From Daucus carota subsp. sativus (taxonomy: Eukaryota; Streptophyta; Magnoliopsida; Apiales; Apiaceae), in NCBI RefSeq assembly GCF_001625215.2, contig NC_030383.2, positions 50,030,380-50,094,379 of the forward strand: DNA of 64,000 nucleotides, read 5' to 3'. Shown one piece after another: positions 25,882-35,029 of the stretch (position 1 is its first letter; every line of letters starts with the position of its first letter). The notes below the pieces were generated by a model. It made no database searches, had not been told where the DNA came from, and saw only the letters and a program-made list of their open reading frames with translations. The position numbers and the translations under genes are program-made.

Positions 25882-25938
25882 AAACTCAAAGCTTAAACAC
25901 ATCTTTTGTGGTTGGTCAAGCACACCCATATATTTTAC
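25882..25938 (-). pseudogene. possible remnant of a Kunitz inhibitor C terminus
   Basis: On the minus strand an open frame reads VKYMGVLDQPQKMCLSFEF. This resembles the last residues of the intact Kunitz gene at 32.3 kb (RRYLGLTDQPRRVMFKTQ): Y, G and DQP align and a basic residue follows. It is short, and no upstream Kunitz motif survives clearly, so this may be chance. The rest of 25159-26138 holds the CDT1 3' end and the promoter of the next Kunitz copy. Confidence 0.3.
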
Positions 25939-26138
25939 TTGTGCAGTTCGCAGTATTTTGCTGCTGTTATGAAATTCTGGTACAAACCATCCAATGTATT
26001 TGATCTCTCCTTTGTTTTCGCCGCAGCAATCAGTCAGACTCACTATGTTATGAAATAAGATCATACGTTGCACTGTAATCTATAAGTACAACAATTATTT
26101 GGTCGTGATATTCATTCAGTTGCCAAATATTTCATAAT

Positions 26139-26766
26139 ATGAAGCCGGCTTTCCTGATTATTTTCTTTCTTCTGTATGCCTTTGATTTTGCAGCAGCAGA
26201 CCTCGACCCGGTTTACGATCCCTCACACCGAAAGCTCCAGACAGGGGTGGAGTACTACATTCATCCATTTTTGGGCGGCAGTAATGGCGGTGGCATCACG
26301 GTAGCTGCTACTAGGAACAAAACATGCCCGCTTGACGTTGCTCAGGACCGGAGCAACTTTGCGGATGGCCTAGGCCTGACGTTCCATCCAGTAAATATCA
26401 AAAAAGGCATGAGTGGCCGTGTCATACGTGTTTCTACTGATTTGGTGATTAAATTTTCATCTGTCAAGGGCTGCGCCCGATCAGGAGTCTGGAAGGTGGA
26501 TAAGTACGATGAATTGAGAAGGCGGTATTTTGTGACAATCGGAGGAGCAGAAGGCAGGGGAGCTGGTGAATCTTTCGTGGTTGGTTTAGGATTGAAAAAG
26601 AGAAAGATGATTACAAATTAGTGTATTGTAAACAAGTTCAGTGTATTACTGCGCCCTGCAATCCTGTCTGCGACAATGTGGGAGCGTATTATGAACACGG
26701 GAGGACTCTTCTGGCATTGACTGAGGAACCTCTTGTGGTTCTGTTTCAGGAGGTGTTCAAGGGCTA
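26139..26766 (+). pseudogene. Kunitz (miraculin-like) inhibitor gene with one frameshift
   Basis: The frame opens with a signal peptide (MKPAFLIIFFLLYAFDFAAA) and continues through the family core (YYIHPF, NKTCPLDVAQ, VSTDLVIKFS, WKVDKYDELRRRYFVT). In the last third, at the WF-IEK motif, the reading shifts: the proper C terminus (DDYKLVYC, CNPVCDNVGAYYEHGRTLLA) continues in another frame to a TAA at 26764-26766. The Gly of the N-terminal Kunitz signature (VIDxxG in its sisters) is His here, another sign of relaxed constraint. A single sequencing error is the main alternative. A polyadenylation signal (AATAAAATC) follows at about 26876. Confidence 0.8.
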
Positions 26767-27229
26767 AAGCTTATCTGTTCTGGATTATTATCATATGGCT
26801 GAACCACTAGCTCACATTCTGTCATATTGTACTGCCTTAAGTATAACATTGTTGTATTATTTACTTTCTACATATCAATAAAATCAACTACCTCTCTTTG
26901 GGCTCCTACTTGCTCTTATTTACTTCTCCTTGGTGTGTTATGGTTATCATGATTATCTGAAAACTGCAAATGTACAATTATTTGCGAAATCGGAGAGTTG
27001 AACTTAGCAAAATAAGTTTAGCTATTACACTTATCACAGACTGTAATACTGAAAGCATTTAGCTATTACATGAAATCAAAAGAAATAACTCAAGAGAACA
27101 TCTGGTGAAACTCAAATTTGCTTAGTACACATATGCCAAGGGCTTCTTTCGAACTTTTATTATAGATATAGCTTATAATCAATCCTTGAGGCAGAACTAT
27201 TAGTGACACTTGGGTTTTAATTGAAAAAC
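26767..27229. other. convergent 3' intergenic spacer, Kunitz/P450 pair 1
   Basis: 463 bp between the two stop codons. The P450 side matches the equivalent spacer at 32933-33397 (AGCTATTAC, TTTGCTTA, CTTTCGAAC, AGCTTATAATCA, CTTGAGGCAGAA), so the two spacers share ancestry. Confidence 0.7.
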
Positions 27230-28768
27230 TTAGGACCATCTGTTCTGAACAGTGACCTTCAAGCCATGTTTCATATACAAGATCATGGAGAGAGTGGGAG
27301 TCACTACATGTCCTTCCACCAACCGGAAACTGTAATTATGGATTAATGCAGCCGCAGCCAGTTTCATTTGCGAATAGGCCATATTTTTCCCCAGGCAGGT
27401 CCTAGGCCCTGCATTAAATGACACAAACTTATAAGGAGGTACATGTTTTGTTCTTCCATCATCACAAATCCATCTCTCCGGTTTGAACTCCCAGCAGTCT
27501 TTTCCCCACACATGCGCCATCCTTGCCATCGAATACAGGGGTATCATCACTCTCAATTCTGGATGGACCTGGTGGCCTGTGGGGAGAATGTCGGCCTTAG
27601 TGGCTTCCTTGTGCTGGAATGGAACTGGAGGGTACAACCTCAAAGCCTCGGAAATTGCAGCGTGCAAATAAGACAGGCCACTCAGCTCTGCCTCGCTGAA
27701 AAGACGCCTTGTTTGGGCTTCTTCATGCGGCAGGATTGCTTTTAGTTCATCTCGGATCTTTGCTTCTACTTCCGGGTGTGTTATGACAAGCCAAAGAAAC
27801 CAAGTGAGAGCTGAGCTAGTCGTGTCCCTCCCCGCAAGCATGTGATTTAGTATGATATCTCTTGCAAACTTGTCGTCATTTTTTAACTCCAGTGACTTAT
27901 CCTCCTCTGTTAAATACAATGTTAGAAGATCAACCCCTTCTTCATCTTTTTTCTCACGGCATTTGACTTCCCTGCTTCTTAGCTCAATTCGTTTTCTCGA
28001 TATATAAGTGTACATGATTCGGTCCAGAGCCTTATGAGCCTCCTTCATTTTCCGCTCACATCCTATATTCATCCATCTCAGCAACTTCCATAAGTACTGA
28101 GGAATGACATGCCGAGTGAATATCACTTCTTCAACATCATCCAACGCTTTAGAAAACGGAACATCTGGGAATTCAACGGAGAGGCTCATCGGATCATAGC
28201 CCGTGACAAACATGCAAGTAGTATCAAAACTGAGTCTCTGGAACACATCTTGCATGTCCACAACTAGGCCCTTCTTGGAGACATGATCTATAATCTTTAA
28301 CAGACCATTTTCGATCTTCTCCTGGCTTGTTCTCATCAAGAATCGGCGGAACTGATGATGATTAAAAAGGACTTGAGCATGTCTCCTCTGTTTCCTCCAC
28401 AGATGGTCCTCAGCATTGAAAATCCCATCTCCTAGAACATCGAAAATGACCTTGAATTCGGACCCTTTCTGAAAATTTTCATACTTTTGGTTGAGAATAT
28501 AGCGCACATTGGCAGGATCAGCTGTGAACAACATGTCGGCGTTAGCAAACCAAGGCCCTTTGAGCAGAAAAGTGCCGCCTGCTCGAGCAAGATCTGCTGC
28601 ACCTATGTCATGACGATCCTGACGAATAGAGGTATTTATGAGCCATGGGATCATTCCGACTAAGGACCAGTTCCATGGGAGACCATCGTCGTGGCGAAGC
28701 TTTCTGATGCAGTAAAAGCTTAAAACTGCAATAGCAAATTCAAATAACCCAAGGCCTAGTACTTCCAT
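27230..28768 (-). CDS. cytochrome P450, CYP96A-like (MAH1-type alkane hydroxylase family)
   Basis: Intronless gene for 512 residues, the normal length for this family. Residues 1-22 are a hydrophobic membrane anchor for the endoplasmic reticulum. Motifs in order: KGPWFANADMLFTADPANV and FKVIFDVLGDGIFNAE (typical of CYP96/CYP86 clan enzymes), the I-helix AGRDTTSS, the K-helix EALR, FKPERW, and the haem loop FNAGPRTCLGKN with its cysteine ligand. Nothing essential is missing. CYP96A enzymes hydroxylate very-long-chain alkanes or fatty acids in cuticular wax synthesis; the substrate of this one cannot be read from sequence. It converges on the Kunitz pseudogene at 26.1 kb, the arrangement repeated 6.2 kb downstream. 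Confidence 0.93.
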   Translation of the reverse strand: MEVLGLGLFEFAIAVLSFYCIRKLRHDDGLPWNWSLVGMIPWLINTSIRQDRHDIGAADLARAGGTFLLKGPWFANADMLFTADPANVRYILNQKYENFQKGSEFKVIFDVLGDGIFNAEDHLWRKQRRHAQVLFNHHQFRRFLMRTSQEKIENGLLKIIDHVSKKGLVVDMQDVFQRLSFDTTCMFVTGYDPMSLSVEFPDVPFSKALDDVEEVIFTRHVIPQYLWKLLRWMNIGCERKMKEAHKALDRIMYTYISRKRIELRSREVKCREKKDEEGVDLLTLYLTEEDKSLELKNDDKFARDIILNHMLAGRDTTSSALTWFLWLVITHPEVEAKIRDELKAILPHEEAQTRRLFSEAELSGLSYLHAAISEALRLYPPVPFQHKEATKADILPTGHQVHPELRVMIPLYSMARMAHVWGKDCWEFKPERWICDDGRTKHVPPYKFVSFNAGPRTCLGKNMAYSQMKLAAAALIHNYSFRLVEGHVVTPTLSMILYMKHGLKVTVQNRWS

Positions 28769-28835
28769 TGTTACAAAAAGTTTGCTGAAAATACGAGTGA
28801 ATGGTGATCTGAGGAGTATGTAGTTTGGGTGCCTC

Positions 28836-28846
28836 TTTATAAATAG
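28836..28846 (-). promoter_or_regulatory. TATA box of the first P450 gene
   Basis: CTATTTATAAA on the minus strand lies about 70 bp before the ATG. Confidence 0.45.
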
Positions 28847-28864
28847 TGGAAGATGGCCCGACTC

Positions 28865-29327
28865 GGTTTGTTTTGAAATATAAGTCGTTTTATTTTTGTT
28901 TTCAAATATAAGTCGTTTTATATTTTGCCCGTATTTTTAAGTGTTTTGACCACGTACTAAATTTGATTATTTTCAAATTTTTTTTGAATAAAAATATATG
29001 ATTGATATTTCTATTAAGGGATTTTCTATGGTGTGCCTAAGGGCACACAATAGTCCCTCGCTCCAATAAAAATAGTTCCTTTTGATTGGTGGATGAATAA
29101 TAAATGTTAATGGCCCCTGTATTCACATCAACTCCACCAATCAGAATATGCCATTTTTATAGTATTTAGTGATTATTGTGTACCCTTAGGCACATATTAG
29201 AAAGATCGTTCTATTAAAAAGGTAAAATTTCAAAAAACAATAATTTTAAGCATACGGTCCAAAGATTTAAAAATATCTGTAAAAAAGTCAAGTAATACTT
29301 TACAAATAATAAATAAACAGAGGGAGG
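28865..29327. mobile_element. decayed Stowaway-like MITE carrying another insert
   Basis: The outer arms match the 18.6 kb element (TTTTGAAATATAAGTCGTTTTA on the left; AATAAACAGAGGGAGGG on the right; AAGTGTTTTGACC pairs with GGTCCAAAGATTT). The left arm has an internal duplication of AATATAAGTCGTTTTA. A second element (29018-29208) splits it. It lies within 100 bp of the P450 start. Confidence 0.5.
29018..29208. mobile_element. 191-bp Mutator-type MITE with 9-bp target duplication
   Basis: The ends GATTTTCTATGGTGTGCCTA and TAGGCACATATTAGAAAGATC are inverted repeats of roughly 30 bp, including CTAAGGGCACACAAT against ATTGTGTACCCTTAG. The 9 bases TTCTATTAA occur at 29009-29017 and again at 29209-29217, the duplication length expected for Mutator-like elements. 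It is nested in the older Stowaway-like element. Confidence 0.78.
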
Positions 29328-31411
29328 GCTCTTCAAGTAATACTTTACAATCCAATACCGATATATACATGTTGAATGCTCAGACGGGATAGTAATCCCC
29401 TTGCCGCAAGCCAGCTTAAGTTTTTGCGTAGTAATCTCCTTGCCGCAAGCCAGCTTAAGTTTTTGTGTGAAAAACTTTGAAACTTTAGACAGTGAAGCAC
29501 TCTGAATTGCTCGCTTCAATTTGCTTCATATTATTTTTTTTTAAATTTTGTATTTGTCGGTTTTGTAACCGAAACCGAGCAAATTATAACCGAACCGGGT
29601 TTTTTAAGCCGAAACCAAAACCGAATTCGAACCGACGATTGCGGTTTTTATTTTAAAAACCGAGATATATAGTTGCGATTCCGGTTTTTACGGAAACCGA
29701 GCCGAACCGGCATATGCTCTCTCATAACTTACAAGTCATAACACACGCTCTAAATAGGTTATTATAATGGATGAGGGTAGTTAGAATATAAATTTTAAAA
29801 TAATTTTTTCTTTATATAATACCAAAGAGAAAATAAATATTTCAAAAATAAGTACACACAATTTTTTTTTATAGGAACACACAACTTTTATTTTGATTTT
29901 AAAAATATTTTATCCTTTTACTTATTTTGATAAAAATATTATCATCTCGTGTTTTCTTCCCTTCTTATAGTTCCTTATTATACATTTATTTTAATTTTTG
30001 TTTTTTCTCAGAATAATAAATATTTAGAATAATATTGTTTATATTTAATTAAAATTGATTTTAAACAATTAATAAGCACATCTAGATTAATATAGTTTTT
30101 ATAAGGTATGTTAAAAAACTTTCGATAATTAAGCCAATTAAAAAGTTAAATATTAAAATATGTCTTATTTATAATCAAATGAAACCAAAATGATGGTAAA
30201 CAAACTCATGGTATATCCAAAAATAAAATTTTTAATATTTCAGTAGTATCTGCAGTATAGCATAGTGTGAGTTTCAAAAATACTCTTGGAAACTTCTTAA
30301 AATTATAATGTTTGAATTCATCTACACTAAATATAAATAAAGGGTTTACTTCACCAGAAACTAAATTAGTCTAGAAAATGAAAACTCATCCATGGCCAAT
30401 TTTTCATCACTATTTTTAACTACAAAAATTACTATTTTATATATGCAAAATCTGACAAATATAAATATTTAAATACATATATATACGACGTATATCATCA
30501 TCATCTTCAATCATACTACATTGATGAAACTCCTGGTATCATGATCAACACCTTCCACTACTCGCCGTCACCTACAACAACAATTTGCCTATTACCGTTT
30601 GTCATCATAACTTACCACTACTAATGAATATCTGCCATCACCGCACACATCATCCTGTCATTTGATACCATCATTAACCTCCTACAACTATAATTGATCA
30701 TTAATCATCGATCACAAGTATCAATCATAAGTAATTTTTCTCAATTATTAAAAATAAAAACTTATGATTTTACTGTATTAAATAGTGATTAACAGCATAT
30801 ATAAAAACTAGTGATTTTTGTGGTTATAAACAGTGATTGAAGAAAAAGTTTCTAGTTTCCAGATTAATATTAATTTATATTTGATCACTTGCGTATAAAT
30901 ATATACAGTACTGTTAATATGCCAGCGGTTATTTGCTCGACTTGGACAACTCTATGTACACCAATGGATCAGTTTTTTTTTGCTAGGCTCACAATGGAAA
31001 CACATTACTTGCCCATCAAGGACAATTTATGTATGCATGGATAAAAAAAGAGACAGCTCGCAAGGCAGGACTAAAAGACGATGGTGATTCAACTAATCGA
31101 ATGTACATCCGAGACTTGATTGGTTAGCCCATTAAGTCGACAAACTATATTTATTGTAACATGTCGAGCCTTCTCGATCGATCACTTCTTAAAACATCAA
31201 ACTACCTCCTCCCCATTTCTTTAGGACCCGAGGCCCACAATTTCGCACTACACATGAACATATCAACAACTTGTAGATATAGGTCGATTATCGTGGGCAA
31301 AAGATAATGTTTTACAGGACAGGTTGGGAGTTGCATGCTTTTCAGAGATGAATAATTTCGGAACCAAATGATTCTATAAATGCGGTGGAGGAATTTCTTT
31401 TTAGTTGTATT
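29328..31411. other. AT-rich intergenic DNA with dispersed repeats
   Basis: Contents: an AACCGA-type repeat (29534-29728), a duplicated 37-bp unit with CCTTGCCGCAAGCCAGCTTA at about 29400 and 29441, and a stretch rich in CATCA/CACCA at about 30490-30730. No gene was seen. Confidence 0.5.
29534..29728. repeat. dispersed AACCGA-rich repeat, copy 2
   Basis: Same family as 20130-20318: GTCGGTTTTGTAACCGAAAC, ATTATAACCGAACCG, CGAACCGACGATTGCGG and GAGCCGAACCGG follow in the same order. Confidence 0.5.
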
Positions 31412-31472
31412 GTATATCTGGGACTGGGACTGACTCATCGATCAACCCGGGGTTATGTTCAAAACTCGTTAA
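31412..31472 (+). pseudogene. 3'-terminal fragment of a Kunitz inhibitor gene
   Basis: About 60 bp match the end of the intact gene at 32.3 kb: TATCTGGGACTG, GACT-ATCAACCC, then AGTTATGTTCAAAACTC-TAA in the parent against GGTTATGTTCAAAACTCGTTAA here. A GGGACT duplication and small changes are present. No upstream part of the gene survives nearby, so it is a relic of a lost copy. Confidence 0.62.
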
Positions 31473-32244
31473 AGCTTACTGTTGGGCCTCAATCTAGTTG
31501 AAGACCGAGTACAAGCCCACCAGAATAAAATTCAAGTGAAGAGACCTCTCCAATAGTGGTTCAAACATATGAGTAGAAATTCTCATCTAATTGTTAGAGA
31601 TTCTGGTTTTATTTCAACAGCGAATTTCAAATTTAAATAAATGACTCGAATAAAAAAAACATGTTGGATAAGTTTTTATAATGTAGTCAACTAGAAACTA
31701 GAATGAAGGATTGCTTCCGTACTCAATCTTTCCATATATTCATGTATGTATTATTTATATCTCAATCCGCTGCAAGTGCTTGATTGCTTGCCGCATAATG
31801 CACAAATCTAATTCCTGTGGATAAACGTTAATCGTTCCGTTCCATTCATTAGTATATGGAGAGTGGCACAAAGATTATAGAAAAATAGAAAAGTGGATGA
31901 AGAGGCGGGGTGAATAAAGTGGTAGAACCAACTAATATTTAATGTATAAAAATTTACTATGCTTGATAGGTATACGATTGAATGGAACGTCCCAAAAGGA
32001 AACTATATACACATGAATACGATAGAGGGGTATCTGACATCTTGCCATGGAATGGAAGAAGCCAAGATATGACTATTGGCATTCTAAACTCCAAAGTCAA
32101 AACCCATGCATCTCGTTAAATGGATTTCAGATTTGGTATTAGTCAACTTCTGCACGTTGCTCCTTTTTTATGACCTTTTCTCCGATCCTTTGCTTTGAGT
32201 TGGAGTTATAAGTTGTTATACATGGACTATAACCTTTCATTTCA

Positions 32245-32254
32245 GTATAAATAC
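32245..32254 (+). promoter_or_regulatory. TATA box of the Kunitz gene at 32.3 kb
   Basis: GTATAAATAC lies about 60-70 bp before the ATG in an otherwise featureless flank. Confidence 0.45.
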
Positions 32255-32314
32255 CTTAATCGTTCCTATTGTTACATATCATTATATCAGTAAAACAAAA
32301 TCAAGTTAAGTTAA

Positions 32315-32932
32315 ATGAAGCCATATATCTTTCTTCCTTTCTTCCTTTTACTTGTCCCTTGTGCTCTTGCGGCATCAGCACCGAATCCAGTGATTGACAC
32401 TTTTGGAAGGTATCTCCGACAAGGCGTCAGCTACTACATTGTGCCTGTTCCCCCTGAAGACCCGACGGTGAGCAGCCGAGGTGGCGGCCTCAACCTGGCT
32501 GCTACCAGGAACAAAACCTGCCCCCTAGACGTTGTTCAAGAGATGGATGAAAATAACAAGGGCCTTCCGTTCAGTTTTATACCAATTAATCCCAAGAAAG
32601 GCGTTATTCGCGAATCAACTGATTTGAACATCAAGTACATGGGTGACACGGCCTGTAATGAGTCCATGGTTTGGATGCTGAATCAGTTAGGTGATCCCAA
32701 TGGACCATATTTCGTGACGACAGGGGGAGTTGAAGGGAACCCTGGGGCTCAAACCATTGGCAACTGGTTTAAGATAGAAGTATTTATCGACGACTATAAA
32801 ATCATGTATTGTCCCACAGTATGCAAATACTGCAAAGTTATTTGTAGAGATGTTGGAATTGTGGTGGTGAATGGCAGGAGATATCTGGGACTGACTGATC
32901 AACCCCGCAGAGTTATGTTCAAAACTCAATAA
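32315..32932 (+). CDS. Kunitz (miraculin-like) protease inhibitor
   Basis: Intronless gene, 205 residues. Signal peptide at about 1-20 (FLPFFLLLVPCALAA), so the product is secreted or vacuolar. The Kunitz/STI signature is complete (VIDTFGRYLRQGVSYYI). Six cysteines are present: NKTC, DTAC, and the CPTVCKYCKVIC cluster typical of miraculin-like members. The WFKIE and TGGVEGNPG core motifs are intact. Family members form a beta-trefoil that blocks serine proteases, often in defence against insects or pathogens; whether this one inhibits any protease is unknown. It converges with the P450 at 33.4 kb. Confidence 0.93.
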   Translation: MKPYIFLPFFLLLVPCALAASAPNPVIDTFGRYLRQGVSYYIVPVPPEDPTVSSRGGGLNLAATRNKTCPLDVVQEMDENNKGLPFSFIPINPKKGVIRESTDLNIKYMGDTACNESMVWMLNQLGDPNGPYFVTTGGVEGNPGAQTIGNWFKIEVFIDDYKIMYCPTVCKYCKVICRDVGIVVVNGRRYLGLTDQPRRVMFKTQ

Positions 32933-33397
32933 GGGTTAGAGTTATGATTTTCACCAGCCATTTGAATATGTATTTCGTTTAATGTAACAAATAAAAAATC
33001 TGTGTGAACTTGTTTGGTTTGTAAAGCTGAAATTGAACCCAGATTGGTTATTCTTGAATTGAGGGGAGATTGTAAAGCTGGCTAAAAAGATAAAAGAATG
33101 TTGCATCATGCAAAGTTCACAAAAAACACAATATCACAAATAGTAGTACAACAATCACCAAGCTATTACAATTCAAAATACATAACTTAATCAAAAGAAA
33201 ATCTGCAGAACCTTGCATTTGCTTAATACAGAACAATATGCAAGGCTTCCTTTCGAACCTTAATATGAGTATATATGCTCGCACAATATGATGACTTTAG
33301 CTTATAATCAGATCCTGAGGCAGGATTATTACCAGGAACTCAAATTTTGAAGATCAAGGGGAGGTGGGGAGTAGGGTATTACATACCTATGACGGTT
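32933..33397. other. convergent 3' intergenic spacer, Kunitz/P450 pair 2
   Basis: 465 bp between stop codons, against 463 in pair 1, with matching stretches towards the P450. It contains the Kunitz 3' untranslated region (AAATAAAAAATC) and the P450 3' end. Confidence 0.7.
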
Positions 33398-34933
33398 TTA
33401 GGACCATCTATTCTTCACACTAACTTTCAAGCCATGTTTCATATACAAAATCATAGATAGACCGGGAGTCGCGACATGTCCTTCCACCAAATGAAAACTG
33501 TAATTATGGATCAATGCAGCTGCAACCAATTTCAGTTGATAATAGGCCACATTTTTCCCTAGGCATGTCCGCGGCCCTGCATTAAACGACACAAACTTAT
33601 AAGGTGGTACGTGTTTTGAACTTCCATCAGCTGAAATCCATCTCTCCGGTTTGAAATCGCTGCAGTCTTTTCCCCAAACACTCACCATCCTTGCCATCGA
33701 AAACAGGGGAATCATCACTCTTAAGTTTGGATGAACACGGTGACCTGTGGGAAGAATGTCTGCCTTAGTGGCTTCCTTGTGCTGAAAAGGAACTGGCGGG
33801 TACAACCTTAAAGCTTCCGAAAGTGCACAATGTAAATAAGTCATGTTACTCAGCTCTTCTTCGCTGAAAAGTCGCCTTGTTTGAGTTTCATTAGGCGGTA
33901 TGTGTGCTTGCAGTTCCTCTCGGATCTTTGCTTTTACTTCCGGATGTGTGATGACAAGCCAAAGAAACCAAGTTAAGGCCGAGCTAGTCGTGTCCCTCCC
34001 TGCAATCATGTGATTTAGCACGATATCTCTTGCAAATTTGTCGCTTTTCAACTCCAATGACATATCCTCTTCAGTTAAATACAACGTTAGTAGATCAACG
34101 CCCGCTTCATCTTCCTTCTCGTGGGATTCAACTTCCTCTGTTCTTAACTCGGCTCGTTTTCTTGATACATAAGCGTACACAACATCGTCTAAAATTTTCT
34201 GAGCCTCCCTCATTTTCCTCTCAAATCCGATGTTTAGCCATCTTAGCAACTTCCATAAAGGCAGAGGCACGATATGGCGCAAGAATATAACTTCTTCAGC
34301 ATCATCCATTGCTTTAGAAAACGGAACTTCCGGAAATTCAGTGGAGAGGCTCATTGGATCAAAACCCGTGACGAACCTGCAAGTCGTGTCAAAGCTGAGT
34401 CTCTGAAACACATCTTGCATGTCCACAACATATCCCTCCTCGGAGACATGATCCATGATTCCGAGTAGCCCCTTCTCGATCTTCTCCCGGCTCGTTCTCA
34501 TCAAGTAGTGGCGGAATCGATGATGATTGAAAAGGCCTTGCGCGTGTCTCCTCTGACTCCTCCACGAATGGCCATCCGCATTAAAAATACCATCTCCTAG
34601 AACATCGAATATGACCTTGAATTCGGACCCCTTGTTAAAAATTTCGTACTTTTCATTCAGAATATAACGGACATCGTCAGGATGAGTAGTGAACAACATG
34701 TCCATGTTAGCGAACCAAGGCCCTTTGAGTAGAAAAGTACCCCCTGCTTGAGCAAGATCTGCTGAACCAGATGCATGTGGATCTTGAACCATAAATTTCT
34801 TTATCATGTATGGCACCATCCCCACCAATGGCCAGTTCCATGGGAGACCATCGTTGTAGCGCAGTATTTTTATGCAGTAAAAGCTTAAAACTGCTATAGC
34901 AATTTCAAACAATCCAAGACCTAGTACTTCCAT
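33398..34933 (-). CDS. cytochrome P450, CYP96A-like, second copy
   Basis: Intronless, 511 residues, closely similar to the P450 at 27.2 kb along its whole length. Anchor at 1-22, I-helix AGRDTTSS, EALR, FKPERW and haem loop FNAGPRTCLGKN are all intact. Differences from its sister cluster in the N-terminal 60 residues (PYMIKKFMVQDPHASGSA against PWLINTSIRQDRHDIGAA) and around 260-275 (SRKRAELRTEEVESHEKEDE), away from the catalytic core. It is probably also an ER-bound hydroxylase of long aliphatic chains; sub- or neofunctionalisation cannot be judged. A TATA stretch lies at about 34999-35008 on the minus strand. Confidence 0.93.
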   Translation of the reverse strand: MEVLGLGLFEIAIAVLSFYCIKILRYNDGLPWNWPLVGMVPYMIKKFMVQDPHASGSADLAQAGGTFLLKGPWFANMDMLFTTHPDDVRYILNEKYEIFNKGSEFKVIFDVLGDGIFNADGHSWRSQRRHAQGLFNHHRFRHYLMRTSREKIEKGLLGIMDHVSEEGYVVDMQDVFQRLSFDTTCRFVTGFDPMSLSTEFPEVPFSKAMDDAEEVIFLRHIVPLPLWKLLRWLNIGFERKMREAQKILDDVVYAYVSRKRAELRTEEVESHEKEDEAGVDLLTLYLTEEDMSLELKSDKFARDIVLNHMIAGRDTTSSALTWFLWLVITHPEVKAKIREELQAHIPPNETQTRRLFSEEELSNMTYLHCALSEALRLYPPVPFQHKEATKADILPTGHRVHPNLRVMIPLFSMARMVSVWGKDCSDFKPERWISADGSSKHVPPYKFVSFNAGPRTCLGKNVAYYQLKLVAAALIHNYSFHLVEGHVATPGLSMILYMKHGLKVSVKNRWS

Positions 34934-35029
34934 TGTAAGAAAATGTTTAGTTCAAGGATAACTAAGTTAAGATCATAAAATCATCTAGCCTCTTGGTCTA
35001 TATATATACAAGAGTTGCACCTCAAATTA

